A stretch of DNA of 64,000 nucleotides. Source: G965215145 sp965215145. Lineage in GTDB: Bacteria; Bacteroidota; Rhodothermia; Rhodothermales; JANQRZ01. The notes beneath the pieces are model-generated. The model was not told the DNA's origin. It ran no database searches and saw nothing but the letters and a program-made list of their open reading frames with translations. This document shows positions 20,450 to 29,470 of the stretch, piece by piece; position 1 is the stretch's first letter, and each line of letters opens with the position of its first letter. The position numbers and the translations under genes are program-made. Where the stretch lies: the NCBI GenBank assembly GCA_965215145.1, contig OZ244038.1:3534001-3598000 (forward strand). The letters are read 5' to 3'.

Positions 20450-22888
20450 TCACAGCAGCCCCAGGGGGTCCACGTCCACGTTGATGCGGACGCCCTTCGG
20501 CGGGGTGCCGAACCGCTCGTTGGCCGCGCGGATGAGGTTCGGGAGTGCGTAGGCCCCGTGCTCGCGGCCAGCCTTGACGATGGTGTGGAACCGGAACTGC
20601 CTCTTCACCCGCCCCACGAACGCCGGCTCCGGGCCGAGGACCTCGTGCTGCGGCGCGAGACCGCGCAACACCCGTGTCCACCGCTCGGCCTCCCGCTGCA
20701 CGGCCCGCTCGTCCGGCCCCTTGAACTCGACGCCGACGAGGCGGCCGTAGGGGGGGTAGCCAAAGGCGTGGCGGTCGGGGAGCTCGTCGCGGAGGAAGGC
20801 GAGGAAGTCGTGCCGCGCGGCGTGCTGGACGGCGGCGTGCTCGGGGCTGCGGGTCTGGAGGATCACCTCGCCCGCGAGGCCGCCGCGGCCGGCCCGGCCC
20901 GCGACCTGCATGAGAAGCTGGAACGTCCGCTCCGCCGCGCGGAAGTCCGGCAGCAGCAGCCCCGTGTCTGCGTCCACGACGCCGACGAGCGTGACGCGCG
21001 CGAAGTCGAGCCCCTTCGCCACCATCTGCGTCCCGATGAGGATGTCCGCGTCGCCGCGGCCGAAGGCGTCGAGGAGCTTTCGGTGGGCGTCCTTCCGGCC
21101 CGTCGTGTCGAGGTCCATCCGGAGGACGCGGGCCTGCGGGAACACCTCGGCCAGCTCCTCCTCCACCCGCTGCGTCCCGGCCCCGACCTGCTCCAGCTCC
21201 CCCTGGCACTGCGGGCACCGCGCGGTGATGCGCTCGACCCGCCCGCAGTAGTGGCATCGGAGGTGCCGCCCGGCCTTATGGTACGTCAGCGTGACGGCGC
21301 AGTCGCGGCAGTGCGGGGTGAAGCCGCAGTCGGAGCAGGTGACGATGGGGCTGTAGCCGCGGCGGTTCTGGAGGAGGATGATTCCTTCCTGCCGTTCCAG
21401 CCGCTCGCGGATCGCCTCGCGGAGGGGGTGCGAGAGGGCGCCCTTGAGGCGGCGCACCCTCCGCTCCCGCCGGAGGTCCACGACCTTCACCTCGGGGAGG
21501 GATGCGGCAGCGCGGCCGGGGACGGGCACCCGCTCGGGCATCCGGAGGAGGGTGTACTTCTTGGCCTTCGCGTTGAGGTAGCTCTCCAGGCTCGGCGTGG
21601 CGCTGCCGAGGACACAGACGGCCCCCTCCAGATGCGCTCGCATCACGGCCACGTCGCGGGCGTGGTAGCGCGGCGCCGGGTCGAACTGCTTGTAGGAGCC
21701 CTCGTGCTCCTCGTCCACCACGATTAGCCCGACGTCCGTGAGCGGCGCGAACACCGCCGAGCGCGGGCCGATGGCGACGTCGAACCGGCCGCCCTGGAGG
21801 TGGCGCCACGCGTCGAACCGCTCGCCGGGGCTCATCCGGCTGTGGAGGACCGCCACGCGGTCGCCGAAGTGGGCGCGGAAGCGGCGGACGGTCTGCGGCG
21901 TCAGCGCGATCTCGGGGACGAGCACGATCCCGGTCCGCCCCTGCGCGAGCGTCTGCTTGAGGGCCTGGATGTAGACCTCCGTCTTGCCGCTGCCGGTGAC
22001 GCCGTGGAGCAGGAACGTCTCGGGCTCCCGCGCCTCGATGGCCGCGCCGATGGCCTGGAGCGCCGTCTGTTGCCCTGCGTGCAGCGCCTCGATCACCTTC
22101 GGCGCCTCGGGCGGGGCGTCGAACGGCGTCCGCACGGCCTCGCGCTCGACCTTCTCCACGAGGCCCTTCTCGATGAGGCCGTTGACGGTGCTGCTCGTCG
22201 CGCCGGTCTCGGCGAGGACGTCGGCCTGTCGGGGCTCCGGCTCTCCCCCACCCCGTCGCCGCGCGAGCGCCTCGATCACTGCCCGCTGCCGTGCGCCCCG
22301 CAGCGCCTCGATGGCCTCGGCGGAATCAACGCTATCCACCAGCCGAAGACGGAATTCCGTCTTCATCCGCACCGATGGGTCGGCGAGCTCCTGCTCGATA
22401 TGGACGTAGCCATTGCGTTCGAGCCGGCGGAGGAGGCTCGCCGTCGCGCCGTCGCCCTGGAGCGTGCCGACGGGGAGCGGGCCGCCCTCCTCCAGCGCCG
22501 CGAGCACCCGCCGCGCCTCGGGGCTGACGCCGTTGACGGGGAGGCCGGTGCGGTGGACGACGCGCTGGCTCTCGACGGTGGCGCCGGCGGGGAGCGCCGC
22601 CTTGAGCACCTCGCCCCACGCGCACACGTAGTACTCGGCGATCCAGCGGGTCAGCCGGAGCAGGACGGGGCTGAACGCCGGACGCTCGTCGAGCACGTCG
22701 CGGATGCTCTTCAGCCGGGGCCGGTCCTCGTCCGTCCGCTCGGCGATCACCCCCGTGATCGTCCGCCGCCCGAAGGGGACGACGACGCGGGCGCCCGGTG
22801 CGGCCTCGGCGTCGAGGGCCTCCGGCACGCGGTACGTGTAGGTGCCCTCGACGGGGGTGAGCGGGACGACGCGGGCGGTGGCAGCCAT
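20450..22888 (-). CDS. priA: Primosomal replication restart helicase PriA
   Basis: 812-aa helicase that reloads the replisome at collapsed forks. The N-terminal 3'-DNA-binding domain (about residues 1-105) has GTYTYRVPEALDAEA and VVPFGRR. Walker A is LLHGVTGSGKTEVY near 292, the DEEH box is LIVVDEEHEGSYKQ, and motif III is VLGSATPSLES. The zinc-binding region holds CSDCGFTPHCRDCAVTL, then CHYCG and CPQCQG (eight Cys). Motifs V/VI include IGTQMVAKGLDF and QVAGRAGRG. Length is near the family norm. It lies downstream of rpe on the same strand, separated by a 60-bp perfect palindrome. Confidence 0.96.
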   Translation of the reverse strand: MAATARVVPLTPVEGTYTYRVPEALDAEAAPGARVVVPFGRRTITGVIAERTDEDRPRLKSIRDVLDERPAFSPVLLRLTRWIAEYYVCAWGEVLKAALPAGATVESQRVVHRTGLPVNGVSPEARRVLAALEEGGPLPVGTLQGDGATASLLRRLERNGYVHIEQELADPSVRMKTEFRLRLVDSVDSAEAIEALRGARQRAVIEALARRRGGGEPEPRQADVLAETGATSSTVNGLIEKGLVEKVEREAVRTPFDAPPEAPKVIEALHAGQQTALQAIGAAIEAREPETFLLHGVTGSGKTEVYIQALKQTLAQGRTGIVLVPEIALTPQTVRRFRAHFGDRVAVLHSRMSPGERFDAWRHLQGGRFDVAIGPRSAVFAPLTDVGLIVVDEEHEGSYKQFDPAPRYHARDVAVMRAHLEGAVCVLGSATPSLESYLNAKAKKYTLLRMPERVPVPGRAAASLPEVKVVDLRRERRVRRLKGALSHPLREAIRERLERQEGIILLQNRRGYSPIVTCSDCGFTPHCRDCAVTLTYHKAGRHLRCHYCGRVERITARCPQCQGELEQVGAGTQRVEEELAEVFPQARVLRMDLDTTGRKDAHRKLLDAFGRGDADILIGTQMVAKGLDFARVTLVGVVDADTGLLLPDFRAAERTFQLLMQVAGRAGRGGLAGEVILQTRSPEHAAVQHAARHDFLAFLRDELPDRHAFGYPPYGRLVGVEFKGPDERAVQREAERWTRVLRGLAPQHEVLGPEPAFVGRVKRQFRFHTIVKAGREHGAYALPNLIRAANERFGTPPKGVRINVDVDPLGLL

Positions 22889-22934
22889 GCCCGGAATCTA
22901 CCGTCCGGTTCAGGCGGCTCGGCCGAAGAATCCG

Positions 22935-22994
22935 GCAGCGCGAGACCCCGTAGGGGCGACCCCATGGGGTCGCCCCTACGGGGTCTCGCGCTGC
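22935..22994. repeat. 60-bp perfect palindrome of the GTAGGGGC family
   Basis: Each 30-nt half is the exact complement of the other (centre between 22964 and 22965). The conserved ends GTAGGGGC (22949-22956) and GCCCCTAC (22972-22979) sit inside longer arms that begin GCAGCGCGAGACCCC. It lies between rpe and priA; its last base is the first base of the rpe stop triplet. Confidence 0.95.
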
Positions 22995-23665
22995 TACGCC
23001 GTCAGCCGCGTGGCCTCGCGGAACGCCTCGACGTTGGCCTCCACGTCGCCCGTCCCTCCGAAGATGGCGCTGGCAGCGACGAGCACGTCGGCCCCGGCTT
23101 CGAGGAGCCGCCGAGCGTTTTTTGGCTTGACCCCCCCGTCGACTTCGACGTGCGCGCCGGTCCCAAGCTGGTCTATCAGACGCCGTACCCGCTGGACCTT
23201 CCGCACGCTCGCGGGAATAAAATCCTGTCCCGCGAAGCCGGGGTTGACCGACATCACGAGCGCGAGGTCGAGGTCGGCCACGAGGTCTTCGAGGGGGTAC
23301 GCCGGGGTGGCCGGGTTGAGCGCCATCCCGGCCTTCGCGCCCGCCGACCTGATCTCCTGCACGACCCGGTGAGCGTGGGTGCACGCCTCCCAGTGGACCG
23401 TCACCACGTCGGCGCCGGCCTCGGCGAAGCGGGCGGCGTAGCGCTCCGGCTCGGCGATCATGAGGTGGACGTCGAGCGTGGCGCCGGTCTCGTCGGCCAG
23501 CGGGCGGAGGGCCTCGACGATGGGGAGGCCGAATGAGATGTTCGGGACGAAGTGGCCGTCCATCACGTCGAGGTGGAGCCACCCGCAACCGGCATCGAGG
23601 GCGCGGCGGGCATCACGTTCGAGGTGGCCGAAGTCTGCCGAGAGGACGGAGGCGGAGAGCGTCAT
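22994..23665 (-). CDS. rpe: Ribulose-phosphate 3-epimerase
   Basis: 223-aa TIM-barrel epimerase interconverting ribulose 5-phosphate and xylulose 5-phosphate. Motifs: LSASVLSADFGHLE near residue 3, HLDVMDGHFVPNISFG near 32 (metal/catalytic Asp and His), DVHLMIAEPERY, VMSVNPGFAGQDFIP near 142, and VDGGVKPKNARRL near 174 (second catalytic Asp). The ATG at 23665 overlaps the transketolase stop (ATGA), so the two pentose-phosphate enzymes are translationally coupled. Confidence 0.96.
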   Translation of the reverse strand: MTLSASVLSADFGHLERDARRALDAGCGWLHLDVMDGHFVPNISFGLPIVEALRPLADETGATLDVHLMIAEPERYAARFAEAGADVVTVHWEACTHAHRVVQEIRSAGAKAGMALNPATPAYPLEDLVADLDLALVMSVNPGFAGQDFIPASVRKVQRVRRLIDQLGTGAHVEVDGGVKPKNARRLLEAGADVLVAASAIFGGTGDVEANVEAFREATRLTA

Positions 23666-25752
23666 CGGGCGGGGTGCTCGGCATGCTCGCTCGGAGCGCG
23701 GTCGGGTCCGGTCTCGCCGCGTAACTGTTGCTTTGCGGCCTCGGCGACAGCCTCGGCGGTGAAGCCGAGGCGGCGGTAGACCTCCTCCCCCGGCGCGCTC
23801 GCCCCGAACCGCCGGAGCCCGAGCGTCGCGCCATTCATTCCCACCCACTCGTTCCACCCGAGCGGGTGCGCAGCCTCGATGCCGACGCGGGCGGTGACGG
23901 ACGGCAGCAGCACCTCGTCGCGGTAGCCCCGGCCCTGCTCGCGGAACCGCTCCCAGCACGGCATCGAGACGACGCGGGCCTGGACGCCCTCCCCCCGCAG
24001 CATCTCCCGCGCTTCGAGGGCGAGGTGGACCTCCGAGCCCGTCGCCAGCAGAAGCACGTCCGGCTCGCCTTCGGAGTCCGCGAGGACGTAGGCGCCGCGG
24101 CGGAGGCCGTCGGCCGGGGCGAGGTCGGAGCGGTCGAGGGTGGGGACGGCCTGGCGGGTCAGCGCGAGCGCCGTCGGGGCGCCCGTCCGTTCGAGCGCCA
24201 TCCGCCACGCCGCGACGGTCTCGTTGGCGTCGCAGGGGCGGACGACGTAGAGGTCGGGGATGGCGCGGAGGCCCGCGAGCTGCTCGATGGGCTGGTGCGT
24301 CGGGCCGTCCTCGCCGAGGGCGACCGAGTCGTGGGTGTAGATCCAGATCGGGTCGATCCCCATCAGCGCCGAGAGCCGGACGGCCGGGCGCATGTAGTCG
24401 GAGAAGATGAGGAACGTGCCGCCGTAGGGGCGGAGGCCGCCGTGCAGCGCGATCCCGTTGCAGACGGCGCCCATCGCGTGCTCGCGCACGCCGAACCGGA
24501 GGTAACGCCCCTCGGGGTTCGACGCCTCGAAGCTCTGGGCCTCCTTCGTCATCGTCTTGTTCGACGGCGTGAGGTCGGCCGAGCCGCCGACGAGCTGCGG
24601 CACCCGCTCGAAGATGGCTTCGAGGACCTTCCCACTCGCGGCCCGCGTCGCCATCCCCTTCGGGTCCGGCTCGAACTCGGGGAGCGCGTCGTCCCACCCT
24701 TCGGGCGGAGCGGGCCGGTGCATCTGCTCCCACTTCTGGGCGAGGTCGGGGTGCGCCTCCTGGTAGCGCTCCCACAGGTCGCTCCAGGCGGAGTGGGCGG
24801 CGGCGCGGTCGCAGGCGGCCTCGCGCATGAATCCCGTCGCCGCGTCGGGTACGAAGAACGCCGGCTCCAGCGGGATGCCGAGGTGCTCCTTCGTCGCGCG
24901 CAGCCGCTCCTCGCCGAGCGGGTCGGAGTGGACCTCGTGGGTCCCCGCGATCTCCGGGACCCCCTTCCCGATCACCGTCCGACACCCGATGATGCTGGGT
25001 CGGTCAGTCTCCGCGCGGGCCTCCTCCAGCGCCCGCTCGACGGCCTCGAAGTCGTGCCCGTCGATGGGGCCGACGGTGTGCCAGCCGAGGGCCTCGTAGC
25101 GCAGCAGCCGGTCCTCGGTGAAGGCCAGCTCCGTCGAGCCGTCGATGGTGACCTCGTTGTCGTCGTAGAGCACGACGAGCTTGCCGAGGCCGAGGTGGCC
25201 GGCCAACGAGCACGCCTCGTTCGTGACGCCCTCCATGAGGTCGCCGTCGGAGGCGATCACGTAGGTGTAGTGGTCCACAACGGGGAAGCCGTCGCGGTTG
25301 AACCGGGCGGCGAGGTGCTTCTCCGCGATCGCCATCCCGACGGCCGTGGCGATGCCCTGCCCGAGCGGCCCCGTCGTCGTCTCGATCCCGTCGGCGAGGA
25401 AGTTCTCGGGGTGGCCGGCCGTCCGGCTCCCCCACTGCCGAAACGCCTTCAGCTGCTCCAACGGCATGTCCCGGTAGCCGGTGAGGTGGAGGAGGCTGTA
25501 GATGAGCATCGAGCCGTGCCCGGCCGAGAGCACGAACCGGTCGCGGTCGGGCCAGTCGGGCGCGGCGGGGTTGTGGCGGAGGAACTTCGACCACAGGACG
25601 ACCGACGCCTCGGCCATCCCCATCGGGAGGCCGGGGTGCCCGGACTGCGCGGCCTCGACGGCGTCGATGGTGAGGCCGCGGATGGTGCGGGCGGCGAGGG
25701 CCATCGCCTCGCGGACGTCGGCGTCGGTGTGTGCGGCGAGGGACTCGGCCAT
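23662..25752 (-). CDS. tkt: Transketolase
   Basis: 696-aa thiamine-diphosphate enzyme moving two-carbon units in the pentose-phosphate pathway. The N-terminal part has IDAVEAAQSGHPGLPMGMAE, LSAGHGSMLIYSLLHLTGY, TTTGPLGQGIATAVGMA, and the ThDP/metal motif IASDGDLMEGVTNEACSLAG near residue 155. The mid domain has RYLRFGVREHAMGAVCNGI (catalytic Glu), and THDSVALGEDGPTHQPIEQL near 475. The ATG at 25752 starts the recognisable protein; the leader is pyrimidine-rich. It is the first gene of the tkt-rpe pair. Confidence 0.96.
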   Translation of the reverse strand: MAESLAAHTDADVREAMALAARTIRGLTIDAVEAAQSGHPGLPMGMAEASVVLWSKFLRHNPAAPDWPDRDRFVLSAGHGSMLIYSLLHLTGYRDMPLEQLKAFRQWGSRTAGHPENFLADGIETTTGPLGQGIATAVGMAIAEKHLAARFNRDGFPVVDHYTYVIASDGDLMEGVTNEACSLAGHLGLGKLVVLYDDNEVTIDGSTELAFTEDRLLRYEALGWHTVGPIDGHDFEAVERALEEARAETDRPSIIGCRTVIGKGVPEIAGTHEVHSDPLGEERLRATKEHLGIPLEPAFFVPDAATGFMREAACDRAAAHSAWSDLWERYQEAHPDLAQKWEQMHRPAPPEGWDDALPEFEPDPKGMATRAASGKVLEAIFERVPQLVGGSADLTPSNKTMTKEAQSFEASNPEGRYLRFGVREHAMGAVCNGIALHGGLRPYGGTFLIFSDYMRPAVRLSALMGIDPIWIYTHDSVALGEDGPTHQPIEQLAGLRAIPDLYVVRPCDANETVAAWRMALERTGAPTALALTRQAVPTLDRSDLAPADGLRRGAYVLADSEGEPDVLLLATGSEVHLALEAREMLRGEGVQARVVSMPCWERFREQGRGYRDEVLLPSVTARVGIEAAHPLGWNEWVGMNGATLGLRRFGASAPGEEVYRRLGFTAEAVAEAAKQQLRGETGPDRAPSEHAEHPAR

Positions 25753-25966
25753 GACGGGCGGCGGGGGTGGTGGAGGGGATGGGGAGGATAAGAACGCGCC
25801 GGCGCGGCGGTCGGCGAAAACGACGCAAGGCGGTAGCCGCGCGCTCAGCGAAAGATGCGCCGCAGGCCCCACACCGATGCTCCAATGATGGTCCCGACCA
25901 CCAGCAGCCCAGCCCCCCGATCAGCCTGATAGGGGAACCATGCTCCATTGGCTCAGGCACGGCGCC

Positions 25967-26482
25967 TCACTCCCCGACCTGCACCGGGAAGTCCGGTAGC
26001 ACGGCGGAGCGCTCCCGCTCCCCGTCGCGGTCGAAGAATCGCATCCGGCCGGTGCTCTCGCACGCCCACACTTCATCAGCGGCGGCTTCAAAGTAGAGAC
26101 GCCGCTTTTCCTCGATCTCGTCGGGGTGGTTTGTCGGAGAGAGCACCTCGACGGCGACGTTCGGCGCGAGCGGGGCGTCATAGCTGTCCTTGACCCGCGC
26201 CCACCGCCCGGCGTCGTACCAGGCCACGTCCGGCACCCGCACCCCCTCCGAGGTCCGCACGGCACTCTCGGTGACGACGGCGCCCTCGCCCGTCAGCCGG
26301 TCGAGGAGCAGGGCCGTCTGGACCTGGAGGTAACCGTGGCGCTGGAACGTCGGGCTCATGACGAGCTGCCCCCGCCCGTTGGTTTCGACCTTGAACGGGA
26401 GGTCATCCAGGAAGGCGAAGCGAGGGTCGGTGCAGAGGGTCTCCCACGTCAACGCCTCGAAGGCGGTAGCGGCATCGGGCAT
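25967..26482 (-). CDS. Uma2 family endonuclease (DUF820)
   Basis: 171-aa protein of the Uma2/DUF820 restriction-endonuclease-like family. The central PD-(D/E)xK-like core is visible as VRVPDVAWYDAGRW (Asp), then APNVAVEVLSPTN (Glu) and EEKRRLYFEAAADEVWACE. Length and order fit the family. The function of these abundant proteins is not established. A second, longer Uma2 gene lies 5 kb away inside the nuo operon. The ATG at 26482 is used; the frame extends further upstream without similarity. Confidence 0.87.
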   Translation of the reverse strand: MPDAATAFEALTWETLCTDPRFAFLDDLPFKVETNGRGQLVMSPTFQRHGYLQVQTALLLDRLTGEGAVVTESAVRTSEGVRVPDVAWYDAGRWARVKDSYDAPLAPNVAVEVLSPTNHPDEIEEKRRLYFEAAADEVWACESTGRMRFFDRDGERERSAVLPDFPVQVGE

Positions 26483-26543
26483 GGCGAGCAGAGCGCGGTG
26501 GGCAGGTGATATGCCTGCCGGCGCCCGGAGTTGTCGCACTGTC

Positions 26544-27620
26544 TCAGGTCGCGATGGCGAAGAACACGGCGACGACGACGGCGATCACGATGATGTTCGC
26601 CAGCGAGATCGGCAGCAGGTACTTCCAGCCGACGGTCATGAGCTGGTTGTACTTCAGCCGCGGCAGCGTCCACCGGACCCAGATGAACACGAACGCCCAG
26701 AACGCCACCTTCAGCAGCAGCGCCCCGATCTGGAGGATCGTCAGGAGTACCCCGAGGCCGTTCTCGTAGAACCACGGCCCGTAGGCCCCCTCCCACGGCA
26801 GCAGGTACCCGCCGAAGAAGAGGATCACGATGATGAACGATGCGATAAAGAAGTTGACGTATTCCGCTAGGAAGAACATCCCGAACTTCATCCCTGAGTA
26901 TTCGGTGTGGTAGCCGCCGACGAGCTCCTGCTCCGCCTCCGGGAGGTCGAACGGCGCCCGGTTCGTCTCGGCGAACGCGGCGATCACAAAGATCACGAAC
27001 CCGACGGGGTTACGGAACACGTTCCACGCGAGGATGCCCCAGGCGCCGCCCGCGTTCTGCGCCTCCACGATGTCGTACATCCGCAGCGAGCCGGTCCACA
27101 GGACCACCGAGAGCACAGCCGCGCCCATCGCGAGCTCGTAGGAGATCATCTGCGCCGAGCTTCGGAGGCCGCCGAGGAGCGAGTACTTCGAGTTGCTCGC
27201 CCACCCGGCCAGGGTCACCCCGTAGACGGAGATGCTCGTCAGCGCGAGGACGAATAGGATGCCCACGCCGATGTCGGCGATGGCGAGGGGACCGGAGGCG
27301 TCGGGGAGGCGGGCCCACGGGATCACGCTCCCCGTCGTCATCGCGATCACCACCATCAGCGTCGGCGCGAGGGAGTGGAGGAACGGGGTCGAGAGGGCCG
27401 GGACGAGGTCCTCCTTGAAGATCAGCTTGAACACGTCGGCGAACGGCGTCAGCACCCCCTGCGGGCCGACGCGGTTCGGCCCCGTCCGCTCCTGGATCCA
27501 CGCGGCCACCCGGCGCTCGAAGTAGACGAGCACGGAGGCCGAGATCAGGAAGAAGTTGAGGATGCCGAAGATCGCGAGCGGGAGGTCGACGAACTCCCAG
27601 ATCGTGGCGAGTGTAGCCAT
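26544..27620 (-). CDS. nuoH: NADH-quinone oxidoreductase subunit H
   Basis: 358-aa membrane subunit that helps form the quinone chamber of complex I. It has eight predicted transmembrane helices and the conserved loops ERRVAAWIQERTGPNRVGP near residue 35, FKEDLVPA, AGWASNSKYSLLGGLRSSAQ near 140, FAETNRAPFDLPEAEQELV near 215, and WVRWTLPRLKYNQLM near 318. It is the last gene of this nuo cluster; subunits I-N are not in the window and must be encoded elsewhere. A 29-bp palindrome lies between it and nuoG. Confidence 0.97.
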   Translation of the reverse strand: MATLATIWEFVDLPLAIFGILNFFLISASVLVYFERRVAAWIQERTGPNRVGPQGVLTPFADVFKLIFKEDLVPALSTPFLHSLAPTLMVVIAMTTGSVIPWARLPDASGPLAIADIGVGILFVLALTSISVYGVTLAGWASNSKYSLLGGLRSSAQMISYELAMGAAVLSVVLWTGSLRMYDIVEAQNAGGAWGILAWNVFRNPVGFVIFVIAAFAETNRAPFDLPEAEQELVGGYHTEYSGMKFGMFFLAEYVNFFIASFIIVILFFGGYLLPWEGAYGPWFYENGLGVLLTILQIGALLLKVAFWAFVFIWVRWTLPRLKYNQLMTVGWKYLLPISLANIIVIAVVVAVFFAIAT

Positions 27621-27637
27621 CGGGTGCGGGTGAAGAG

Positions 27638-27666
27638 GTAGGGGCGGGTTTCAAACCCGCCCCTAC
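27638..27666. repeat. Palindromic repeat (GTAGGGGC family)
   Basis: GTAGGGGCGGGTTT and AAACCCGCCCCTAC are perfect 14-bp arms around a single C. It fills most of the nuoG-nuoH spacer. Confidence 0.95.
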
Positions 27667-27678
27667 GAGGCATTCGGA

Positions 27679-29424
27679 TTAAGCAGGCTCTCCGACGTCT
27701 TGGAGGGGGACGCCGTGGTAGCCCATCGCGGCGTGGGTGGCGCCGGCGAAGGCGGGCGTCTCGGCGAGCTCGGCCATCATGGCGGCGGGGCCGTCGTAGT
27801 CGAGCGCGGCGGCGGCAGCGCCGCCGAGGCGGCGGGCGACCTCAGGAAGAATATCCCAGCTCGGGCGGCAGTCGACCTTGTTGGACTCGTCGTTCCAGCG
27901 GTCGAACGGGGTGCCCTGGCGGTCGAGCCGGCTCATGCCGGTCGTCTCCATCATCAGCGCGCGGTTGACGCCGCGGATCGTCTTGGCCGGGCGGAGCCGC
28001 TGCGCGCGGCCGTCGCGGTTCACGAACGTCCCGATGGTCTCGACCGCCATCGCCGCCGGCAGCGCGACGTTGGCGAACGGCAGGGTCCGGTTCGAGGCGT
28101 GGTGGTGGTGGAGGACCACCTGCACGCCCTCGAGATCGGCGGCGGTGAGGAGGCCGCGGCCGACGGGGTCGTCCTCCATCACGTAGAGCAGCTTCGTCTC
28201 GCCGCCGCGGAGGCGGGCGCGCAGCATCTCCGCGTCCACTTGTCGCATCCCGAGCCGCTCGCAGCCCTCCGCGTTCGGGGCCTGGTCGTCGGTGAGGAGC
28301 CAGTCGTCGCCAGCGCCGGTCTCGACGTGGGGGAGGTACTGCGGGGCCGGCGCGCCGACCGCCTCGGCCAGCTTCATCAGGAGGTGGTTGTCCTCGACCG
28401 TCGCGTGCGGCGAGCCGAGGAAGAACACATCGTTCCCGCCGAACTCCTTGAGGAGGTAGGCCGCGCCGTCGAGGGCCTGCTCCCAGCTCGCCGGGCCGAA
28501 GTCGCCGTCGCGGTAGAGGACCTGCGGGCCCGCGGGGCGGTCGGTGTTGAAGGTGTCGTAGACGAGCCGGGCCGCGTCGGGCATCCAGTACTCGTTGACG
28601 TCGAGGTTCTGGCGCGGGGTGATCCGGAGGACGAGGTTGTTGCGGACCCAGTAGTCCACGTTCGTCCCCCGGCTTCCGAGAGTTGAGACGCTCGGCGTCT
28701 TCGACATCTCCCAGACGCGGGCCTTGAACCGGAAGTAGTCCTCGGTCAGCGCGCCAACGGGGCAGATGTCGCACACGTTCATCGAGTACGGCTCGTCGAA
28801 CTCGACGCCGGGCGCGGTGATGGGGTAGTTCCGGTCGCCGCGGTTGTGGATCGTGAGCTGGTGGCTCTCGGAGATCTCCTCGGTGAAGCGGGTGCAGCGG
28901 GTGCAGTTGATGCAGCGCTCGGCATCGAGGATCACGTGCGGGCCGAGCTGGACGCGCTTGGGCTTGTGGACCTTCTGGAACTCGAAGCGGCTGCCCTCGG
29001 GGCCGTACTTGTAGGCCTGGATCTGGAGCGGGCACTGCCCGGCCTGGTCGCAGATGGGGCAGTCGAGGGGGTGGTTGACGAGCAGCAGCTCCAGGTTATC
29101 GACCTGCCCCTCCTCAACCTCCTCGTCCGAGCGCTGGGTGTGGACGACCATCCCGTCGGTGAGGTCCACGGCGCAGCTCGGCTGGAGCTTCGGCATGAAG
29201 TTGATGACGGGGTTGCCCTCGTCGTCGGTCTGGAGCTGCCCCGTGGCGCGGTCCCGCGCGGGCGTCCCGACCTTCACCAAGCACTGCCGGCAGTTGGCCG
29301 GGACGGACATCGCCGGGTGGTAGCAGAAGTGCGGCACCTCGACGCCGAGGTCGAGGCAGAACTGGAGCAGCTTCGTGCCCTCCTCGAACTCGAGGGGCTG
29401 GCCGTCGATGGTAACCGTGGGCAT
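27679..29424 (-). CDS. nuoG: NADH-quinone oxidoreductase subunit G
   Basis: 581-aa iron-sulfur subunit of complex I. N-terminal 2Fe-2S ligands are in HFCYHPAMSVPANCRQCLVK plus QPSCAVD. The N5 cluster motif with its His is NHPLDCPICDQAGQCPLQ, and the N4 cluster has CINCTRCTRF and CDICPVGAL. The following molybdopterin-oxidoreductase-like region is short (about residues 240-581) compared with the ~900 residues of E. coli NuoG, as in many Bacteroidota-type enzymes. It lies in the nuo operon, flanked by palindromic repeats on both sides. Confidence 0.96.
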   Translation of the reverse strand: MPTVTIDGQPLEFEEGTKLLQFCLDLGVEVPHFCYHPAMSVPANCRQCLVKVGTPARDRATGQLQTDDEGNPVINFMPKLQPSCAVDLTDGMVVHTQRSDEEVEEGQVDNLELLLVNHPLDCPICDQAGQCPLQIQAYKYGPEGSRFEFQKVHKPKRVQLGPHVILDAERCINCTRCTRFTEEISESHQLTIHNRGDRNYPITAPGVEFDEPYSMNVCDICPVGALTEDYFRFKARVWEMSKTPSVSTLGSRGTNVDYWVRNNLVLRITPRQNLDVNEYWMPDAARLVYDTFNTDRPAGPQVLYRDGDFGPASWEQALDGAAYLLKEFGGNDVFFLGSPHATVEDNHLLMKLAEAVGAPAPQYLPHVETGAGDDWLLTDDQAPNAEGCERLGMRQVDAEMLRARLRGGETKLLYVMEDDPVGRGLLTAADLEGVQVVLHHHHASNRTLPFANVALPAAMAVETIGTFVNRDGRAQRLRPAKTIRGVNRALMMETTGMSRLDRQGTPFDRWNDESNKVDCRPSWDILPEVARRLGGAAAAALDYDGPAAMMAELAETPAFAGATHAAMGYHGVPLQDVGEPA

Positions 29425-29442
29425 GGATTCGGGTGAAGGGTG

Positions 29443-29470
29443 GTAGGGGCGTGATTAATCACGCCCCTAC
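29443..29470. repeat. Palindromic repeat supplying a stop codon
   Basis: GTAGGGGCGTGATT and AATCACGCCCCTAC are perfect 14-bp arms. Read on the minus strand, the TAG inside GTAGGGGC is the stop codon of the DUF4920 gene (29467-29469). It lies upstream of nuoG. Confidence 0.95.

Noticed and set aside
25846..25940. Possible tiny membrane protein (GLLVVGTIIGASVWGLRR) on the minus strand between tkt and uma2
   Set aside because: No start codon precedes the hydrophobic stretch in frame before an upstream stop, so it cannot be supported as a gene.
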